NCBI GenBank assembly: GCA_018895275.1
Contig: JAHIOQ010000125.1
Span: forward strand, 1-47,884
DNA: 47,884 nucleotides
Direction of reading: 5' to 3'
DNA from: Candidatus Omnitrophota bacterium
GTDB lineage: Bacteria > Omnitrophota > Gorgyraeia > B26-G9
Below, in pieces: positions 23,793 to 32,615 of the stretch. The notes under the pieces were generated by a model. That model saw nothing but the letters and a program-made list of their open reading frames with translations, searched no databases and had not been told where the DNA came from. Within the stretch, counting starts at the first letter, position 1, and every line of letters starts with the position of its first letter. The position numbers and the translations under genes are program-made.

Positions 23793-24656
23793 ATGACGGA
23801 AAAAAACATTCAGCTTTTTATCAGGTTTGATGATTTATCGCCGGCAGAGCTGGCGGCATTCAATACGATATTAAACAATCTGTTGCAATTGCGCGGCATG
23901 GATTTTCGTCAGTACCGGCCGAAGTGTCTGCGGCGCAGGGTTACGGTCGGGATGCGGGATGTGAACCTGGAGGCCTTTGCGGATTATTTGAATTTTTTGC
24001 GAAAAAACCCGCAGGAGTACGATAACCTTTTGGATAGGATAACGGTCAATGTCTCTGAATTTTTCCGCAATCCGGAAACCTTTCTCGCGGTAAAGAGTAA
24101 AGTTATTTCGGAGTTGGCACAGCGGAAAACAAAGATGAACAGCCGAATTATCCGGGTGTGGAGCGCCGGCTGTGCCACCGGAGAAGAGCCTTATTCGCTG
24201 GCAATATTATTTAAAGAGTTTTTGGAAAGTTCACGGCTTGATTTAAAGGTGAATATCTATGCTACGGACATCGACAGCGGGTCTCTGGAAAAGGCACAGA
24301 AGGGATGTTATTCCCTTAAGGCATTGAAGGAGTTGTCCGCTTTCCAGAGGGAGAAGTATTTTGAAAAAACTGCCGAGGATGTTTATGCGGTCAAGCCGGA
24401 ATTGAAAGAGCCGGTAAAGTTTATGCGGCATAATATGATCAGCGATGAACCGTTGATGCGTATCGATATGCTTTTTTGCCGCAACGTGTTTATCTATTTC
24501 AGCCAGGAATTGCAGGTGCAAGTTTATAAAAAATTCGCTAAGGCGCTTGTTCCCGGGGGGTATTTTGTCGCTGGGAAAACGGAAATTATGATGGATGCCG
24601 GTGAGGATTCTTTCGAGAGAGTTGATATGAGCGAGAGAATTTACAGAAAAAAATAA
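23793..24656 (+). CDS. cheR: CheR-type chemoreceptor glutamate methyltransferase
   Basis: The N-terminal CheR helical domain (Y-R-P-K-C-L-R-R-R-V about residues 40-49) and the SAM-dependent catalytic domain are both present: V-N-V-S-E-F-F-R-N motif near 90, W-S-A-G-C-A-T-G-E-E-P-Y-S near 126, A-T-D-I-D near 160 and F-C-R-N-V-F-I-Y-F near 226. Length of 287 residues is standard. It methylates receptor glutamates, or regulates other sensory systems. No chemoreceptor or CheA is in the window; the CheC-like gene at 14046 is broken. AAAAGGAAA precedes ATG 23793. Confidence 0.94.
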   Translation: MTEKNIQLFIRFDDLSPAELAAFNTILNNLLQLRGMDFRQYRPKCLRRRVTVGMRDVNLEAFADYLNFLRKNPQEYDNLLDRITVNVSEFFRNPETFLAVKSKVISELAQRKTKMNSRIIRVWSAGCATGEEPYSLAILFKEFLESSRLDLKVNIYATDIDSGSLEKAQKGCYSLKALKELSAFQREKYFEKTAEDVYAVKPELKEPVKFMRHNMISDEPLMRIDMLFCRNVFIYFSQELQVQVYKKFAKALVPGGYFVAGKTEIMMDAGEDSFERVDMSERIYRKK

Positions 24657-24671
24657 GGTAAAGAACAGATA

Positions 24672-25448
24672 ATGAAGTTTCTGAAATACCTTGTTTCTTT
24701 GAAAATGGCGCTTTTCTTCGTGCATTGCAGCGTCCTGGTTATTTTTTTCGGCGCCTTTATAAGTAAAACACTGCGCTATGAAAGGAATTACCGGATTTTC
24801 CCTGGCGGGGCTATTATATTGCCGCATGCAGGGGGTAAAGTTGTGTTGAATGATTTTGCAATTGATTATTACCCGGGGACGTTTCAGCCTAAGGAGTACC
24901 GCAGCCGGGTCTGTTTGCCGGAAACCGGCGGGCCGATAAAAGAGTATGATATACGCGTTAATCATCCGCTGCGATATAAAGGATATTCTTTGTATCAGGC
25001 AAGCTTTGAGATTACCGCTGAGGTTGAAATAAAACTGATTCATGCTCAACGGGTTATTTGGGAAGGGGCCTGGCAGCCGGGAGATTGTCTGGGCATCCCC
25101 GGAAACAGCGACCTGCGTGTGAAATTTACGCGTTTTTTGCCTGATGTGTATGAAGACGAAAAGGGGATAAGGCAGGTGCGTATGGATGCGGTACGTAATC
25201 CGGCCATGGAATTACATATTTATAACCGCGGCCGATTAGTGCAGCAGCAGCTTGTCTTCTGCGACGGGCGAAAAAACAAACGAAAAGCCGGCGAGGAAGT
25301 TTTATTTGAATGGCAAATAAAGAATTTTACTACCCGGTCGGCCAGTATTCTGCAGGTGGTAAAAGATCCCGGGGTAGCGATTATTTGGACGGGATTCATA
25401 ATGCTTTTTTTAGGGTTAGGCATGCTATTGTTTAAAAGGCAATTATAA
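24672..25448 (+). CDS. ResB/Ccs1-like cytochrome c biogenesis protein
   Basis: The N-terminus K-F-L-V-S-L-K-M-A-L-F-F is typical of ResB, with a first membrane helix (about 10-30), a long periplasmic domain and a last helix (about 232-252). N-H-P-L-R-Y-K-G-Y-S-L-Y-Q-A-S near residue 97 is the conserved ResB motif. At 258 residues it is shorter than classic ResB (400 or more), keeping only the core. With CcsA at 26691 it should form the system II complex that delivers heme to apocytochrome c. A CcdA-like protein is encoded at 12984. Confidence 0.85.
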   Translation: MKFLKYLVSLKMALFFVHCSVLVIFFGAFISKTLRYERNYRIFPGGAIILPHAGGKVVLNDFAIDYYPGTFQPKEYRSRVCLPETGGPIKEYDIRVNHPLRYKGYSLYQASFEITAEVEIKLIHAQRVIWEGAWQPGDCLGIPGNSDLRVKFTRFLPDVYEDEKGIRQVRMDAVRNPAMELHIYNRGRLVQQQLVFCDGRKNKRKAGEEVLFEWQIKNFTTRSASILQVVKDPGVAIIWTGFIMLFLGLGMLLFKRQL

Positions 25449-25470
25449 TTATATAAGAAGGGGATCGGGA

Positions 25471-25998
25471 ATGATACGATTGAGCGGTACGTTATTTGCG
25501 GTAGCGTTGGTATGTGCGGTTATTCTTGCTTTTGTTTTTCAGCAGACGGCGCCGATTATTGCCGAGCAGAAACAGATGCTTTTTGAACGGTCCTGCCGGG
25601 AAGTCCTGAAAGCAGACCGTTATCAGCAAAACGAAAAGCTTCCTGCCTGCTATAACGCGTTTGATGAAAACGGCAATTTCGTCGGATGGTGCGTAAAGGC
25701 CCAGGCAAAAGGCTATGGCGGAAAGATGGATTTGCTGGTGGGAGTCGATTCGCAGGGAATGGTTACGGCAGTCAAGGTTCTCGAGCATAAAGAGACTCCC
25801 GGGCTGGGCTCGCGCATGAGCGAGCCGGCCTTTATCGACCGGTTTAAGCAAAAAAATATTGAAGACATAGTGTTGGTAAAAGGCAAAACGGACAAAAACA
25901 TTCAGGCGATTACCGGCGCGACCATATCTTCCCGCGCGGTTGTTGATGCGGTGCGCAGTGATGTCTCGGCGTTGCTGGAAAAAATAAAGGAACAATGA
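25471..25998 (+). CDS. FMN-binding domain protein (RnfG-like)
   Basis: One N-terminal membrane anchor (about 5-25) is followed by a periplasmic FMN-binding domain: G-Y-G-G-K-M-D-L-L-V-G (81-91), E-T-P-G-L-G near 108 and the covalent flavinylation motif T148-G-A-T151, where FMN would be attached to T151 by ApbE. RnfG is a subunit of the Rnf ion-pumping ferredoxin:NAD oxidoreductase, but no other rnf gene is nearby, so a stand-alone extracytoplasmic electron carrier is also possible. Its ATG 25471 follows AGAAGGGG. The stop overlaps the next ATG (ATGA). Confidence 0.85.
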   Translation: MIRLSGTLFAVALVCAVILAFVFQQTAPIIAEQKQMLFERSCREVLKADRYQQNEKLPACYNAFDENGNFVGWCVKAQAKGYGGKMDLLVGVDSQGMVTAVKVLEHKETPGLGSRMSEPAFIDRFKQKNIEDIVLVKGKTDKNIQAITGATISSRAVVDAVRSDVSALLEKIKEQ

Positions 25999-26621
25999 AT
26001 CTCTATCCCATATGTTTAAAACTTGAAAATATTCCGTGTCTGGTTATCGGCGGCGGCACGGTAGCTTTGCGTAAAGTGCGTGCGCTGCTGAAAAGCGGTG
26101 CGAAAGTAACGATTGTCAGTCCCCGATTGTGCCCGGGGCTGCGCAAGCTGGAGCAGAAGAAGGCCTTTGAATATCTTCGGGGCACGTATAAAAAAACTTT
26201 TCTTAAAAACATCCTGCTGGTAATTTCCGCTGCCGATGAACCGCAGGTGAATGCCGCGGCAGGGCGGGATGCCGCGAGTAAAAGGTTATGGGTCAATGTT
26301 GTTGATGACCCGGATGCTTCTAATTTTTATGTTCCGGCGGTTATGGAAAGGCACTCACTGCTCATTGCTATCTCGACGCAGGGTAATTTCCCCGGCCTCT
26401 CGAAGAAAATCCGGCAGGAATGCCGGCCGCTCATCGAGCGGTATGCGCGTAATTTGAAAACTCTCGGCCGCTTGCGGCAGGAAGTAAAGCGTGTTTGCAG
26501 GAGGAAAGGGGAAAAACAATTACTGCTTAAAAAGCTCCTGGATCCGCAAGTGCTGTTATTGATTGAAAAAAAACGTATACGCGGCGTGCCGGATCTTAGA
26601 AAGTATGTATGTGGAAATTGA
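25995..26621 (+). CDS. Precorrin-2 dehydrogenase / sirohydrochlorin ferrochelatase (CysG N-terminal type)
   Basis: The protein begins Y-P-I-C-L-K-L-E-N-I-P-C-L-V-I-G-G-G-T-V-A-L-R-K-V, the NAD-binding signature of Met8/SirC/CysG-B, and has the later motif N-V-V-D-D-P-D-A-S-N-F-Y-V-P-A near residue 98. It oxidises precorrin-2 to sirohydrochlorin and may insert iron to make siroheme. It uses the product of the CobA-HemD fusion at 31085. Start overlaps the FMN-binding gene by four bases. Length of 208 residues is normal for stand-alone forms. Confidence 0.92.
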   Translation: MNLYPICLKLENIPCLVIGGGTVALRKVRALLKSGAKVTIVSPRLCPGLRKLEQKKAFEYLRGTYKKTFLKNILLVISAADEPQVNAAAGRDAASKRLWVNVVDDPDASNFYVPAVMERHSLLIAISTQGNFPGLSKKIRQECRPLIERYARNLKTLGRLRQEVKRVCRRKGEKQLLLKKLLDPQVLLLIEKKRIRGVPDLRKYVCGN

Positions 26622-26690
26622 ATGTTGGGAATTGATATTTATAACTTATCCTTAATAAAAGATTTTTAATGACTTTGGGGGAAGGACGCG

Positions 26691-27506
26691 ATGTATTCTT
26701 TTTTGTTTTTGGCGGCAATGGTGTTTTATTTCATCAGCGCGGTTTTTTTTGTTATTTTTGTCGTTAATAAAAATTCTTTTTTATCAAAAGCGGCGCCTTT
26801 TCTGGCGGTCTGCGGTTTTTCGGCGCAAACGCTTAGCCTTGCCTTACGCACGCTCATGAGCGGGGTGCCGCCGCTTTCCAATCTCTACGAATCAATGGTC
26901 ATTTTTTCCTGGATGACCGTGCTTGTTTTCCTTCTCATTAAACGATTGTTCAAAATAAATATTGCCGGGGCGTTTATCTTGCCGCTGGTCTTCTTAATTA
27001 CGGGTTATGCTTCATTGCTTGATGACGCGGTTGCCCCGCTTATGCCGGCGCTGCGCAGTTACTGGCTGGTTATCCATGTTTCAAGCTGTTTTCTCGGCTA
27101 TGCCTGTTTTGCCTGCGCGTTCAGCTTAGGCCTGATGTATCTTTTACAGGAACGCCAGGTGAAATTAAAAAAAATCGGCAGATTGTTCGACCGCCTTCCG
27201 GCTTTGCACACGCTGGATAGGGTTAATTACAATATGGTGCTCTTCGGGTTCGTGTTTTTAACCGTGGGGATAATGACCGGATCAGTATGGGCGCAGCAGG
27301 CCTGGGGCAGATGGTGGAGCTGGGATCCGAAGGAGACCTGGTCGCTGATAACCTGGCTTATTTATGCGGCATATCTGCATGCCAGATTATCTTCCGGCTG
27401 GAGAGGCCGAAAAACGGCAATTCTTTCCATAGGCGGATTTGTGTCGGTTTTGTTTACATATCTGGGAGTTAGTTTTCTGCTTCCGGGCAGACATGCTTAT
27501 TTGTAA
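26691..27506 (+). CDS. ccsA: CcsA/CcmC-family heme-handling membrane protein (HemX-like position)
   Basis: About eight hydrophobic helices surround the tryptophan-rich WWD heme motif W-G-R-W-W-S-W-D-P-K-E-T-W-S near residue 205; G-W-R-G-R and F-T-Y-L-G-V-S-F-L-L at the C-terminus and a histidine in V-I-H-V-S-S near residue 125 also match CcsA. It should present heme for covalent attachment to apocytochrome c with the ResB-like protein. Its place directly before hemA is where hemX stands in some Gram-positive operons, so a regulatory HemX role is an alternative, but the complete WWD motif favours CcsA. Confidence 0.88.
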   Translation: MYSFLFLAAMVFYFISAVFFVIFVVNKNSFLSKAAPFLAVCGFSAQTLSLALRTLMSGVPPLSNLYESMVIFSWMTVLVFLLIKRLFKINIAGAFILPLVFLITGYASLLDDAVAPLMPALRSYWLVIHVSSCFLGYACFACAFSLGLMYLLQERQVKLKKIGRLFDRLPALHTLDRVNYNMVLFGFVFLTVGIMTGSVWAQQAWGRWWSWDPKETWSLITWLIYAAYLHARLSSGWRGRKTAILSIGGFVSVLFTYLGVSFLLPGRHAYL

Positions 27507-27532
27507 AAAATATTTGCGCTGAAAGGGAGATT

Positions 27533-28591
27533 ATGAATATTACAGTTCTGGGGCTTAACCACCGCACGGCACCGATTACGGTTCGGGAAAAACTTTCTTT
27601 TCCGAAGGCGTTTTTATGTTCGGCCCTGTCTTTTTTAATGAAAAGCGGCTTGGTTAAGGAGGCGGTGATTGTTTCTACCTGTAACCGGGTTGAGATTTAT
27701 GCCGTCTCTCAGGAAGCCGCAGCCTCCAGAGCGGAGCTTATTAATTTTTTGAGTGAATTTCATGAAACGCCTTCTGATAAATTTCAAGATTATTTGTACA
27801 GCTTAAGCGGATATGAAGCCCTGAAACATTTATTCCGTGTAAGCAGTTCGCTTGATTCCCAGGTAATCGGAGAATCCCAGATACTCGGGCAGATTAAAGA
27901 TGCTTATTTTCAGGCAAAAGAGGCGGGCAGCGTCTCCCGCGTTTTTTCTTTTATTTTTGAAGAAGCGATAAAGACCGGAAAACGCGTGCGTTCCCATACG
28001 CAGATCGGCTGCGGCGCAGTTTCTATTAGTTCAGCTGCCGTGGAAATGGCCCGAAAGATATTCGGAGACTTAAGGGGCAAGCGCATACTTGTTATCGGCG
28101 CGGGGAAAATCGGAGAGCTTTCCTTAAAGCAGCTTTATGATAAAGGCGCGGATATGGTTTTTGTTGCGAACCGGACGTTTTTGAAGGCGCAAAAACTTGC
28201 GGAAAAATTCAAGGGGACGGCGCTTGACTTTGAGAGGTTTCCCGCGGCGCTCGGCGAGGCGGATATTGTCATCAGTTCGGCGGAAGCGCCGCATTTTTTG
28301 GTGACGAAAAAGATGGTACAGGAATGCGCCGGCCGCAGAAAACAGCAGCAGCTTTTTTTGATCGATTTGGGGCTTCCCCGCACTATCGACCCGGAAGTGA
28401 ACAGTATCGATAATGTGTATGTGTACAACCTCGATGATCTCAAAAACGTTAAAGATGCGAATTTTAGAGAACGCCTGAAAGAAGTGCAAAAAATAGAAAA
28501 GATAATCGACGAAAAATTGTTAAATATGGAGCAACGTTTGAACGCGTTGTTTAATGATGCGTGTCATGAAAAAGAACATTGTTATCGGTAG
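27533..28591 (+). CDS. hemA: Glutamyl-tRNA reductase
   Basis: G-L-N-H-R-T-A-P near the start, S-T-C50-N-R-V-E with the catalytic cysteine, G-E-S-Q-I-L-G-Q-I and the NADPH site V-I-G-A-G-K-I-G-E-L are diagnostic of HemA, the first committed step of C5-pathway tetrapyrrole synthesis. At 352 residues it lacks most of the C-terminal dimerisation helix region of roughly 420-residue enzymes, as in some other short bacterial forms. GGGAGATT precedes the ATG. The 3' end overlaps hemC. Confidence 0.96.
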   Translation: MNITVLGLNHRTAPITVREKLSFPKAFLCSALSFLMKSGLVKEAVIVSTCNRVEIYAVSQEAAASRAELINFLSEFHETPSDKFQDYLYSLSGYEALKHLFRVSSSLDSQVIGESQILGQIKDAYFQAKEAGSVSRVFSFIFEEAIKTGKRVRSHTQIGCGAVSISSAAVEMARKIFGDLRGKRILVIGAGKIGELSLKQLYDKGADMVFVANRTFLKAQKLAEKFKGTALDFERFPAALGEADIVISSAEAPHFLVTKKMVQECAGRRKQQQLFLIDLGLPRTIDPEVNSIDNVYVYNLDDLKNVKDANFRERLKEVQKIEKIIDEKLLNMEQRLNALFNDACHEKEHCYR

Positions 28592-29480
28592 CCGTAAAAG
28601 CCCGCTGGCGCGGGCGCAGGCGCGCTTTGTCGCGGCAGGCTTAAGGAAGATATTCCCGGAGTGTGCGGTTGTTATCCGGGGAATTGTTACATCCGGCGAC
28701 CGGCTGAAAAAATGGCCGCGGGCTGCGGGTAAAGGCTTGTTTGTGAAAGAAATAGAAGAGGCCTTGCTGCAGGGGAAAATTGATATCGCCGTGCACAGTA
28801 TGAAAGATGTCCCGGTTGAAATTCCGGCTCATCTGGAAATCGCCGCGGTGATGAAACGTCTTTGCCCCCTTGATGTATTGGTATGCCGGCAGAAGGGGAC
28901 GCTGGCGACCCTGGGAAAAGGCAGTTGTATAGGCACCTCGAGTCCGCGCCGAAAAGCGCAGCTTCTGGCCTATCGTCCGGATATTAAGGTTGCGGAGATC
29001 CGCGGGAATCTCGATACGAGGCTGCGTAAATTAAAAGAAGGCAGGTATGACGCGATTGTTGTCGCTGCCGCCGGGATGCTACGCATGGGCCGGCAGCGGC
29101 ATATCCGTGAACATATCCCGCAAACAATAATGCTTCCTGCTCCCGGGCAGGGAGCCTTGGGCATTGAGGTCAGGCGCGATGCGCTGTGCATAAAGAAGAT
29201 GGTAAAAAGGCTTAATCACCGGCGTTCGTTTCGTGAAATAACGGCTGAACGCGAATTTTTGCGCGCCATGGGCGGAGGATGCCGTACTCCAATCGGTGCC
29301 ATCGGAAAAATCGATAAAGAACGGTTAATCCTGGAAGGTTTTGTCGCTGTGGAAAAAAAGGGAAGAGTGATTAAAGCACGAGTTTGGGGGCAAAAGCATC
29401 TTCCGGAACATATCGGAAGGAAGTTGGCGAAGAAGATAACTCTGCTTTTGAAAAAATCAGAGCAATGTCAAAAGTTGTAG
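28566..29480 (+). CDS. hemC: Hydroxymethylbilane synthase (porphobilinogen deaminase)
   Basis: I-G-S-R-K-S-P-L-A near the start, the catalytic aspartate in H-S-M-K-D81, the arginine-rich S-S-P-R-R-K-A-Q and the dipyrromethane-cofactor cysteine in G-G-G-C239 identify HemC. It polymerises four porphobilinogens into hydroxymethylbilane, the substrate of HemD encoded at 31085. ATG 28566 is preferred by family starts; ATG 28554 is in frame four codons earlier. Either start lies inside the end of hemA, and neither has a clear ribosome binding site, so translation is probably coupled. Confidence 0.95.
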   Translation: MKKNIVIGSRKSPLARAQARFVAAGLRKIFPECAVVIRGIVTSGDRLKKWPRAAGKGLFVKEIEEALLQGKIDIAVHSMKDVPVEIPAHLEIAAVMKRLCPLDVLVCRQKGTLATLGKGSCIGTSSPRRKAQLLAYRPDIKVAEIRGNLDTRLRKLKEGRYDAIVVAAAGMLRMGRQRHIREHIPQTIMLPAPGQGALGIEVRRDALCIKKMVKRLNHRRSFREITAEREFLRAMGGGCRTPIGAIGKIDKERLILEGFVAVEKKGRVIKARVWGQKHLPEHIGRKLAKKITLLLKKSEQCQKL

Positions 29481-29606
29481 GAGTTAGAAACTTTATGAGG
29501 TCTACTCGACAAAGTAGCGAGAGAAGAGAGTGATTTTAAAGGATTATTTTAATCATAAAAATAAAAGATTTTTTTGACAATACGAACGATAGATCAGGGG
29601 GATGTT

Positions 29607-31064
29607 ATGGATAAGGAAAAGCGCGCTCCGGCAATTCTCATTATTGATGATGAAGAACTTTTATGTAAGACGTTAACGACGATTATTCGCAATAAGGGGT
29701 TTAGGGTTAAAAGCACGGCATTAGGCAGGGAAGGGCTTTCCTTGCTGGGAGAGGGCTTTGACGTTGTTATTCTGGATATAAAGCTGCCGGATATCAGCGG
29801 TATCGAAGTTTTAAAGACGATAAAAAAAATACATCCGGAGATTTCGGTTATCATGATTACGGCATATACAACCGTTGAAATCACGGTTTCCGTGATTAAT
29901 GAGAAAGCGTTCGCTTTTTTTTCTAAACCGTTTGAAGTCGATGCCTTGCTGAAAGCCATAGACGATGCCCTGACGGAAAAACAGGCTCAGGAGAAAAAAG
30001 AGAGGCAGTTCAAGAATCTGTCTTTGATTTATCGTATCAGCAAAGAAATGGAAGGGATGATTGAGCTGCACAGCATAGCGTTTTTAGCTGCGCAGTATTT
30101 CTGCGAAGTGACAAAACGGGATACCTGTGCGGTTTTGCTGTTTGATGCGGAAGAAAAGGAGTTTTTTTTCGGAGCGCTGCATGGGGTTGATGATGAAAAC
30201 AAGAAAATAAACAAGAAGCGTTTTAAGCTTAACGCCCAGATGTACGAGCGGCTGATAATAAACAAAAATGCGATTTTAATTCCGGAGATGAAATCCTCTC
30301 CGGATATCCTGCAGTATATACCCGTGGAAAAACCCAAGGCCTTGTTTATTTTTCCCTTGGTTACCGATGAACGGGTGGTTGGCCTGGCGGTTTTTCCCGG
30401 CCGCGAGAAGTTTATCCTGACGGATGAGGAGCTGGAAACAATTACGGCGATGAGTTTCGAAGTGGCGCTGTATCTGGATAACGCGAACCGCTATCTTCAT
30501 CTTAAGAAAAGTTATCTTGATACGGTAAGCAGATTGGTTAATGCCATAGAAAACAAGAATGCCGCCGGCAAAGGTGATTCGGAAGAAGTCTCGGAATTGG
30601 CCGTAGCCGTGGCGGAAAAATTAAACCTTCCGGAAAAAATGGTGGAGATGGTTAAATTTGCCGGTTTGCTGCATGATGTCGGGAAAATCGCCATCAGCGA
30701 GCAGATACTGCTGAAAAAAGAACAGCTTACCTACGACGAACATGAAAAATTGAAGATGCACAGTATTATTGCCACGAGGATTATCAGCCATATGGATATC
30801 GATCAGCAGCTGGTTTCCATGATTCTTTATCATCATGAACGCTATGACGGCAGCGGTTATCCGGAAGGGTTGCTCGGAGAAAGGATCCCTGTCGGAGCGC
30901 GGATAATCGCGGTTTGCGATGCGTATAAAGCGATGATATCGGAACGTCCGTATCGGAAAAAGCTTGATAAAAAAGAGGCGCTTAAGGAATTGATCCGCTG
31001 TAGCGGCAGTCAGTTCGATCCGGTTATTATTAAGGTGTTTTTTGAGCTTTTGCCGGAAGAATAA
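29607..31064 (+). CDS. Response regulator with receiver, GAF-like and HD-GYP domains
   Basis: Residues of about 8-120 form a CheY-like receiver with acidic pair D14-D15, phosphorylation site D57 and lysine K107. A GAF-like domain spans about 140-295. The C-terminal HD-GYP domain has H356-D357 in L-L-H-D-V-G-K, H-H-E-R-Y-D-G-S-G-Y-P (G417-Y-P419) and the following G-A-R-I-I-A-V-C-D-A-Y. It should degrade c-di-GMP under control of a histidine kinase not found here. ATG 29607 has CAGGGGGA upstream; an upstream TTG at 29574 in frame is unlikely. It sits between hemC and cobA-hemD, an unusual place for a signalling gene. Confidence 0.92.
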   Translation: MDKEKRAPAILIIDDEELLCKTLTTIIRNKGFRVKSTALGREGLSLLGEGFDVVILDIKLPDISGIEVLKTIKKIHPEISVIMITAYTTVEITVSVINEKAFAFFSKPFEVDALLKAIDDALTEKQAQEKKERQFKNLSLIYRISKEMEGMIELHSIAFLAAQYFCEVTKRDTCAVLLFDAEEKEFFFGALHGVDDENKKINKKRFKLNAQMYERLIINKNAILIPEMKSSPDILQYIPVEKPKALFIFPLVTDERVVGLAVFPGREKFILTDEELETITAMSFEVALYLDNANRYLHLKKSYLDTVSRLVNAIENKNAAGKGDSEEVSELAVAVAEKLNLPEKMVEMVKFAGLLHDVGKIAISEQILLKKEQLTYDEHEKLKMHSIIATRIISHMDIDQQLVSMILYHHERYDGSGYPEGLLGERIPVGARIIAVCDAYKAMISERPYRKKLDKKEALKELIRCSGSQFDPVIIKVFFELLPEE

Positions 31065-31084
31065 ATAGGGAATGATAATTCAAA

Positions 31085-32614
31085 TTGATTAAAAAGCAAA
31101 AAGGAAAAGTCGTTTTAATCGGGGCCGGCCCCGGCAATGAACAGTTGATAACCGCCGCGGGGCTGGGGATTATCCGTGCTGCGGATGTTATTGTTTATGA
31201 TAATTTAGCCGGAACGTCGGTGCTTGAACGCAGAAAACTATCGGCAAAGCTTATCTTTGCCGGAAAGATCCCCGGCGAAAAGGCCATGCCGCAGCAACAG
31301 ATCAATGCGCTGCTTATACGCTGCGCTCGCCGCGGCGCGCTTGTTGCCCGCTTGAAAGGCGGGGACCCGTTTCTATTCGGCCGTGGCGCGGAAGAAGCGC
31401 TGGCCTTGCAAAAGGCCAGGATTGATTTTGCGGTCATTCCGGGTATCAGCGCCGCGTTTGCCGCGGCTGCCTATGCCGGCATACCGCTTACACATCGCGG
31501 TATATCTTCTCAGGTTACCTTTATTACCGGGCATGAGGACCCGCAGAAAAAAAAATCCGATATCGATTGGCAGGCAACGGCTCGTTTGAAGGGCACGCTG
31601 GTTATTTATATGGGTATGGCGAATCTGCACAAGATCACGCAGCGGCTTATATCATACGGTATGCGTAGAAATACGCCGGCATGTATAATCCAATGGGCGT
31701 CACTGCCGTATCAGAAAATCGCGGTTGCTGCGCTGGAAAATATCGCGCGGCAGGCAAAGTCGCGGGCAGTTACGCATCCGGCCGTGGTTATTATCGGCGA
31801 TGTCGTTGCCTTGCATGAACGTATCCGCCGGTGCGCGGAAAAACCGCTTTTCGCTAAAAAGGTGCTGATTACCAGGCCGCTGGCATTAGCCGGGGAATTC
31901 CGGGAAAAGCTGGAAGCCGAGGGCGCGCAGGCGGTAGTTTATCCTTTAATTGAAACCGTAGCGGAAGAAAAAATCAGCGGCGGCGTTGTTTTAAAAAAAA
32001 TTAAAACATGCGACTGGGTTATCTTTACCAGCCGGAACGCCGTGGAAATATGCTTTGAGGTTTTAGCCAAAAAAAATAAAGACGCGCGGTTTTTCGGCGC
32101 GATTAAAGTTGCTGCCCTGGGAGAAGAGACGAAGAAGGCACTTTTTGCTAAAGGCATTAACGCGGACCTTGTGCCGGAGCAATTCTATATGGAGAGCCTG
32201 ATTGAAGAATTCGCCAAGGTGGATATTCGCGGCAAGCGCATCTTTATCCCGCATTCCCGGCAGGCGCGTCCGCTTCTTTGCGCGGAGCTTACCCGTTTGG
32301 GTGCAGTGGCGGAAGAATTGTTTATTTATAAAGTAAAACGCCCTGCGCAGGCAAAAAAATCCGTATTGCGCCGGATTCTTGCTGAGCAAAAAATGGATGT
32401 CGTCACATTTACAAGCTCCAGCTGTGTGCATCAATTCATGAAATTGATGGGTAAGGAAAAGGGGCTTCTGGCGCGGCAGGTATTTGCCGTGATCGGGCCG
32501 GTAACGGCAAATACACTCCGGGATTACGGGTATAAGGGGCATATTATGGCGGATGTGTATACGGTTGAAGGCTTGGTACGGGCAATCAAGGAATATTATT
32601 CGAAGGAAAAATAA
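31085..32614 (+). CDS. Fused uroporphyrinogen-III methyltransferase / uroporphyrinogen-III synthase (CobA-HemD)
   Basis: Residues of about 1-245 are a SUMT/CobA domain: V-L-I-G-A-G-P-G-N near the start, L-K-G-G-D-P-F-L-F-G-R-G-A-E-E near 90 and the P-G-I-S-A-A-F-A-A-A-A-Y-A-G-I-P-L-T-H-R-G motif near 118. Residues of about 255-505 form HemD, with V-L-I-T-R-P, F-T-S-R-N-A-V and V-T-F-T-S-S-S. The fusion closes hydroxymethylbilane to uroporphyrinogen III and then methylates it to precorrin-2. Together with 25995 this yields siroheme. The start is TTG 31085, with only a weak AGGGAA upstream; the fusion is well known in anaerobes. Confidence 0.95.
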   Translation: MIKKQKGKVVLIGAGPGNEQLITAAGLGIIRAADVIVYDNLAGTSVLERRKLSAKLIFAGKIPGEKAMPQQQINALLIRCARRGALVARLKGGDPFLFGRGAEEALALQKARIDFAVIPGISAAFAAAAYAGIPLTHRGISSQVTFITGHEDPQKKKSDIDWQATARLKGTLVIYMGMANLHKITQRLISYGMRRNTPACIIQWASLPYQKIAVAALENIARQAKSRAVTHPAVVIIGDVVALHERIRRCAEKPLFAKKVLITRPLALAGEFREKLEAEGAQAVVYPLIETVAEEKISGGVVLKKIKTCDWVIFTSRNAVEICFEVLAKKNKDARFFGAIKVAALGEETKKALFAKGINADLVPEQFYMESLIEEFAKVDIRGKRIFIPHSRQARPLLCAELTRLGAVAEELFIYKVKRPAQAKKSVLRRILAEQKMDVVTFTSSSCVHQFMKLMGKEKGLLARQVFAVIGPVTANTLRDYGYKGHIMADVYTVEGLVRAIKEYYSKEK

Positions 32615-32615
32615 G

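Noticed and set aside
24243-25049. 268-residue open frame on the - strand
   Set aside because: It lies antisense to cheR and the ResB-like gene, shows no family motif, and both + strand genes have clear domains and ribosome binding sites.
25471-25998. Complete Rnf complex
   Set aside because: Only an RnfG-like FMN-binding protein is present; no rnfB, C, D, E or A gene lies nearby.
29574-29606. TTGACA about 33-35 bases before the starts at 29607, 34111 and 47291 as a shared promoter motif
   Set aside because: At the right spacing the -10 position falls on the ribosome binding site (GGGG/GGAGG), not a TATAAT-like box, so these are probably chance; 34111 also has a better alternative promoter.
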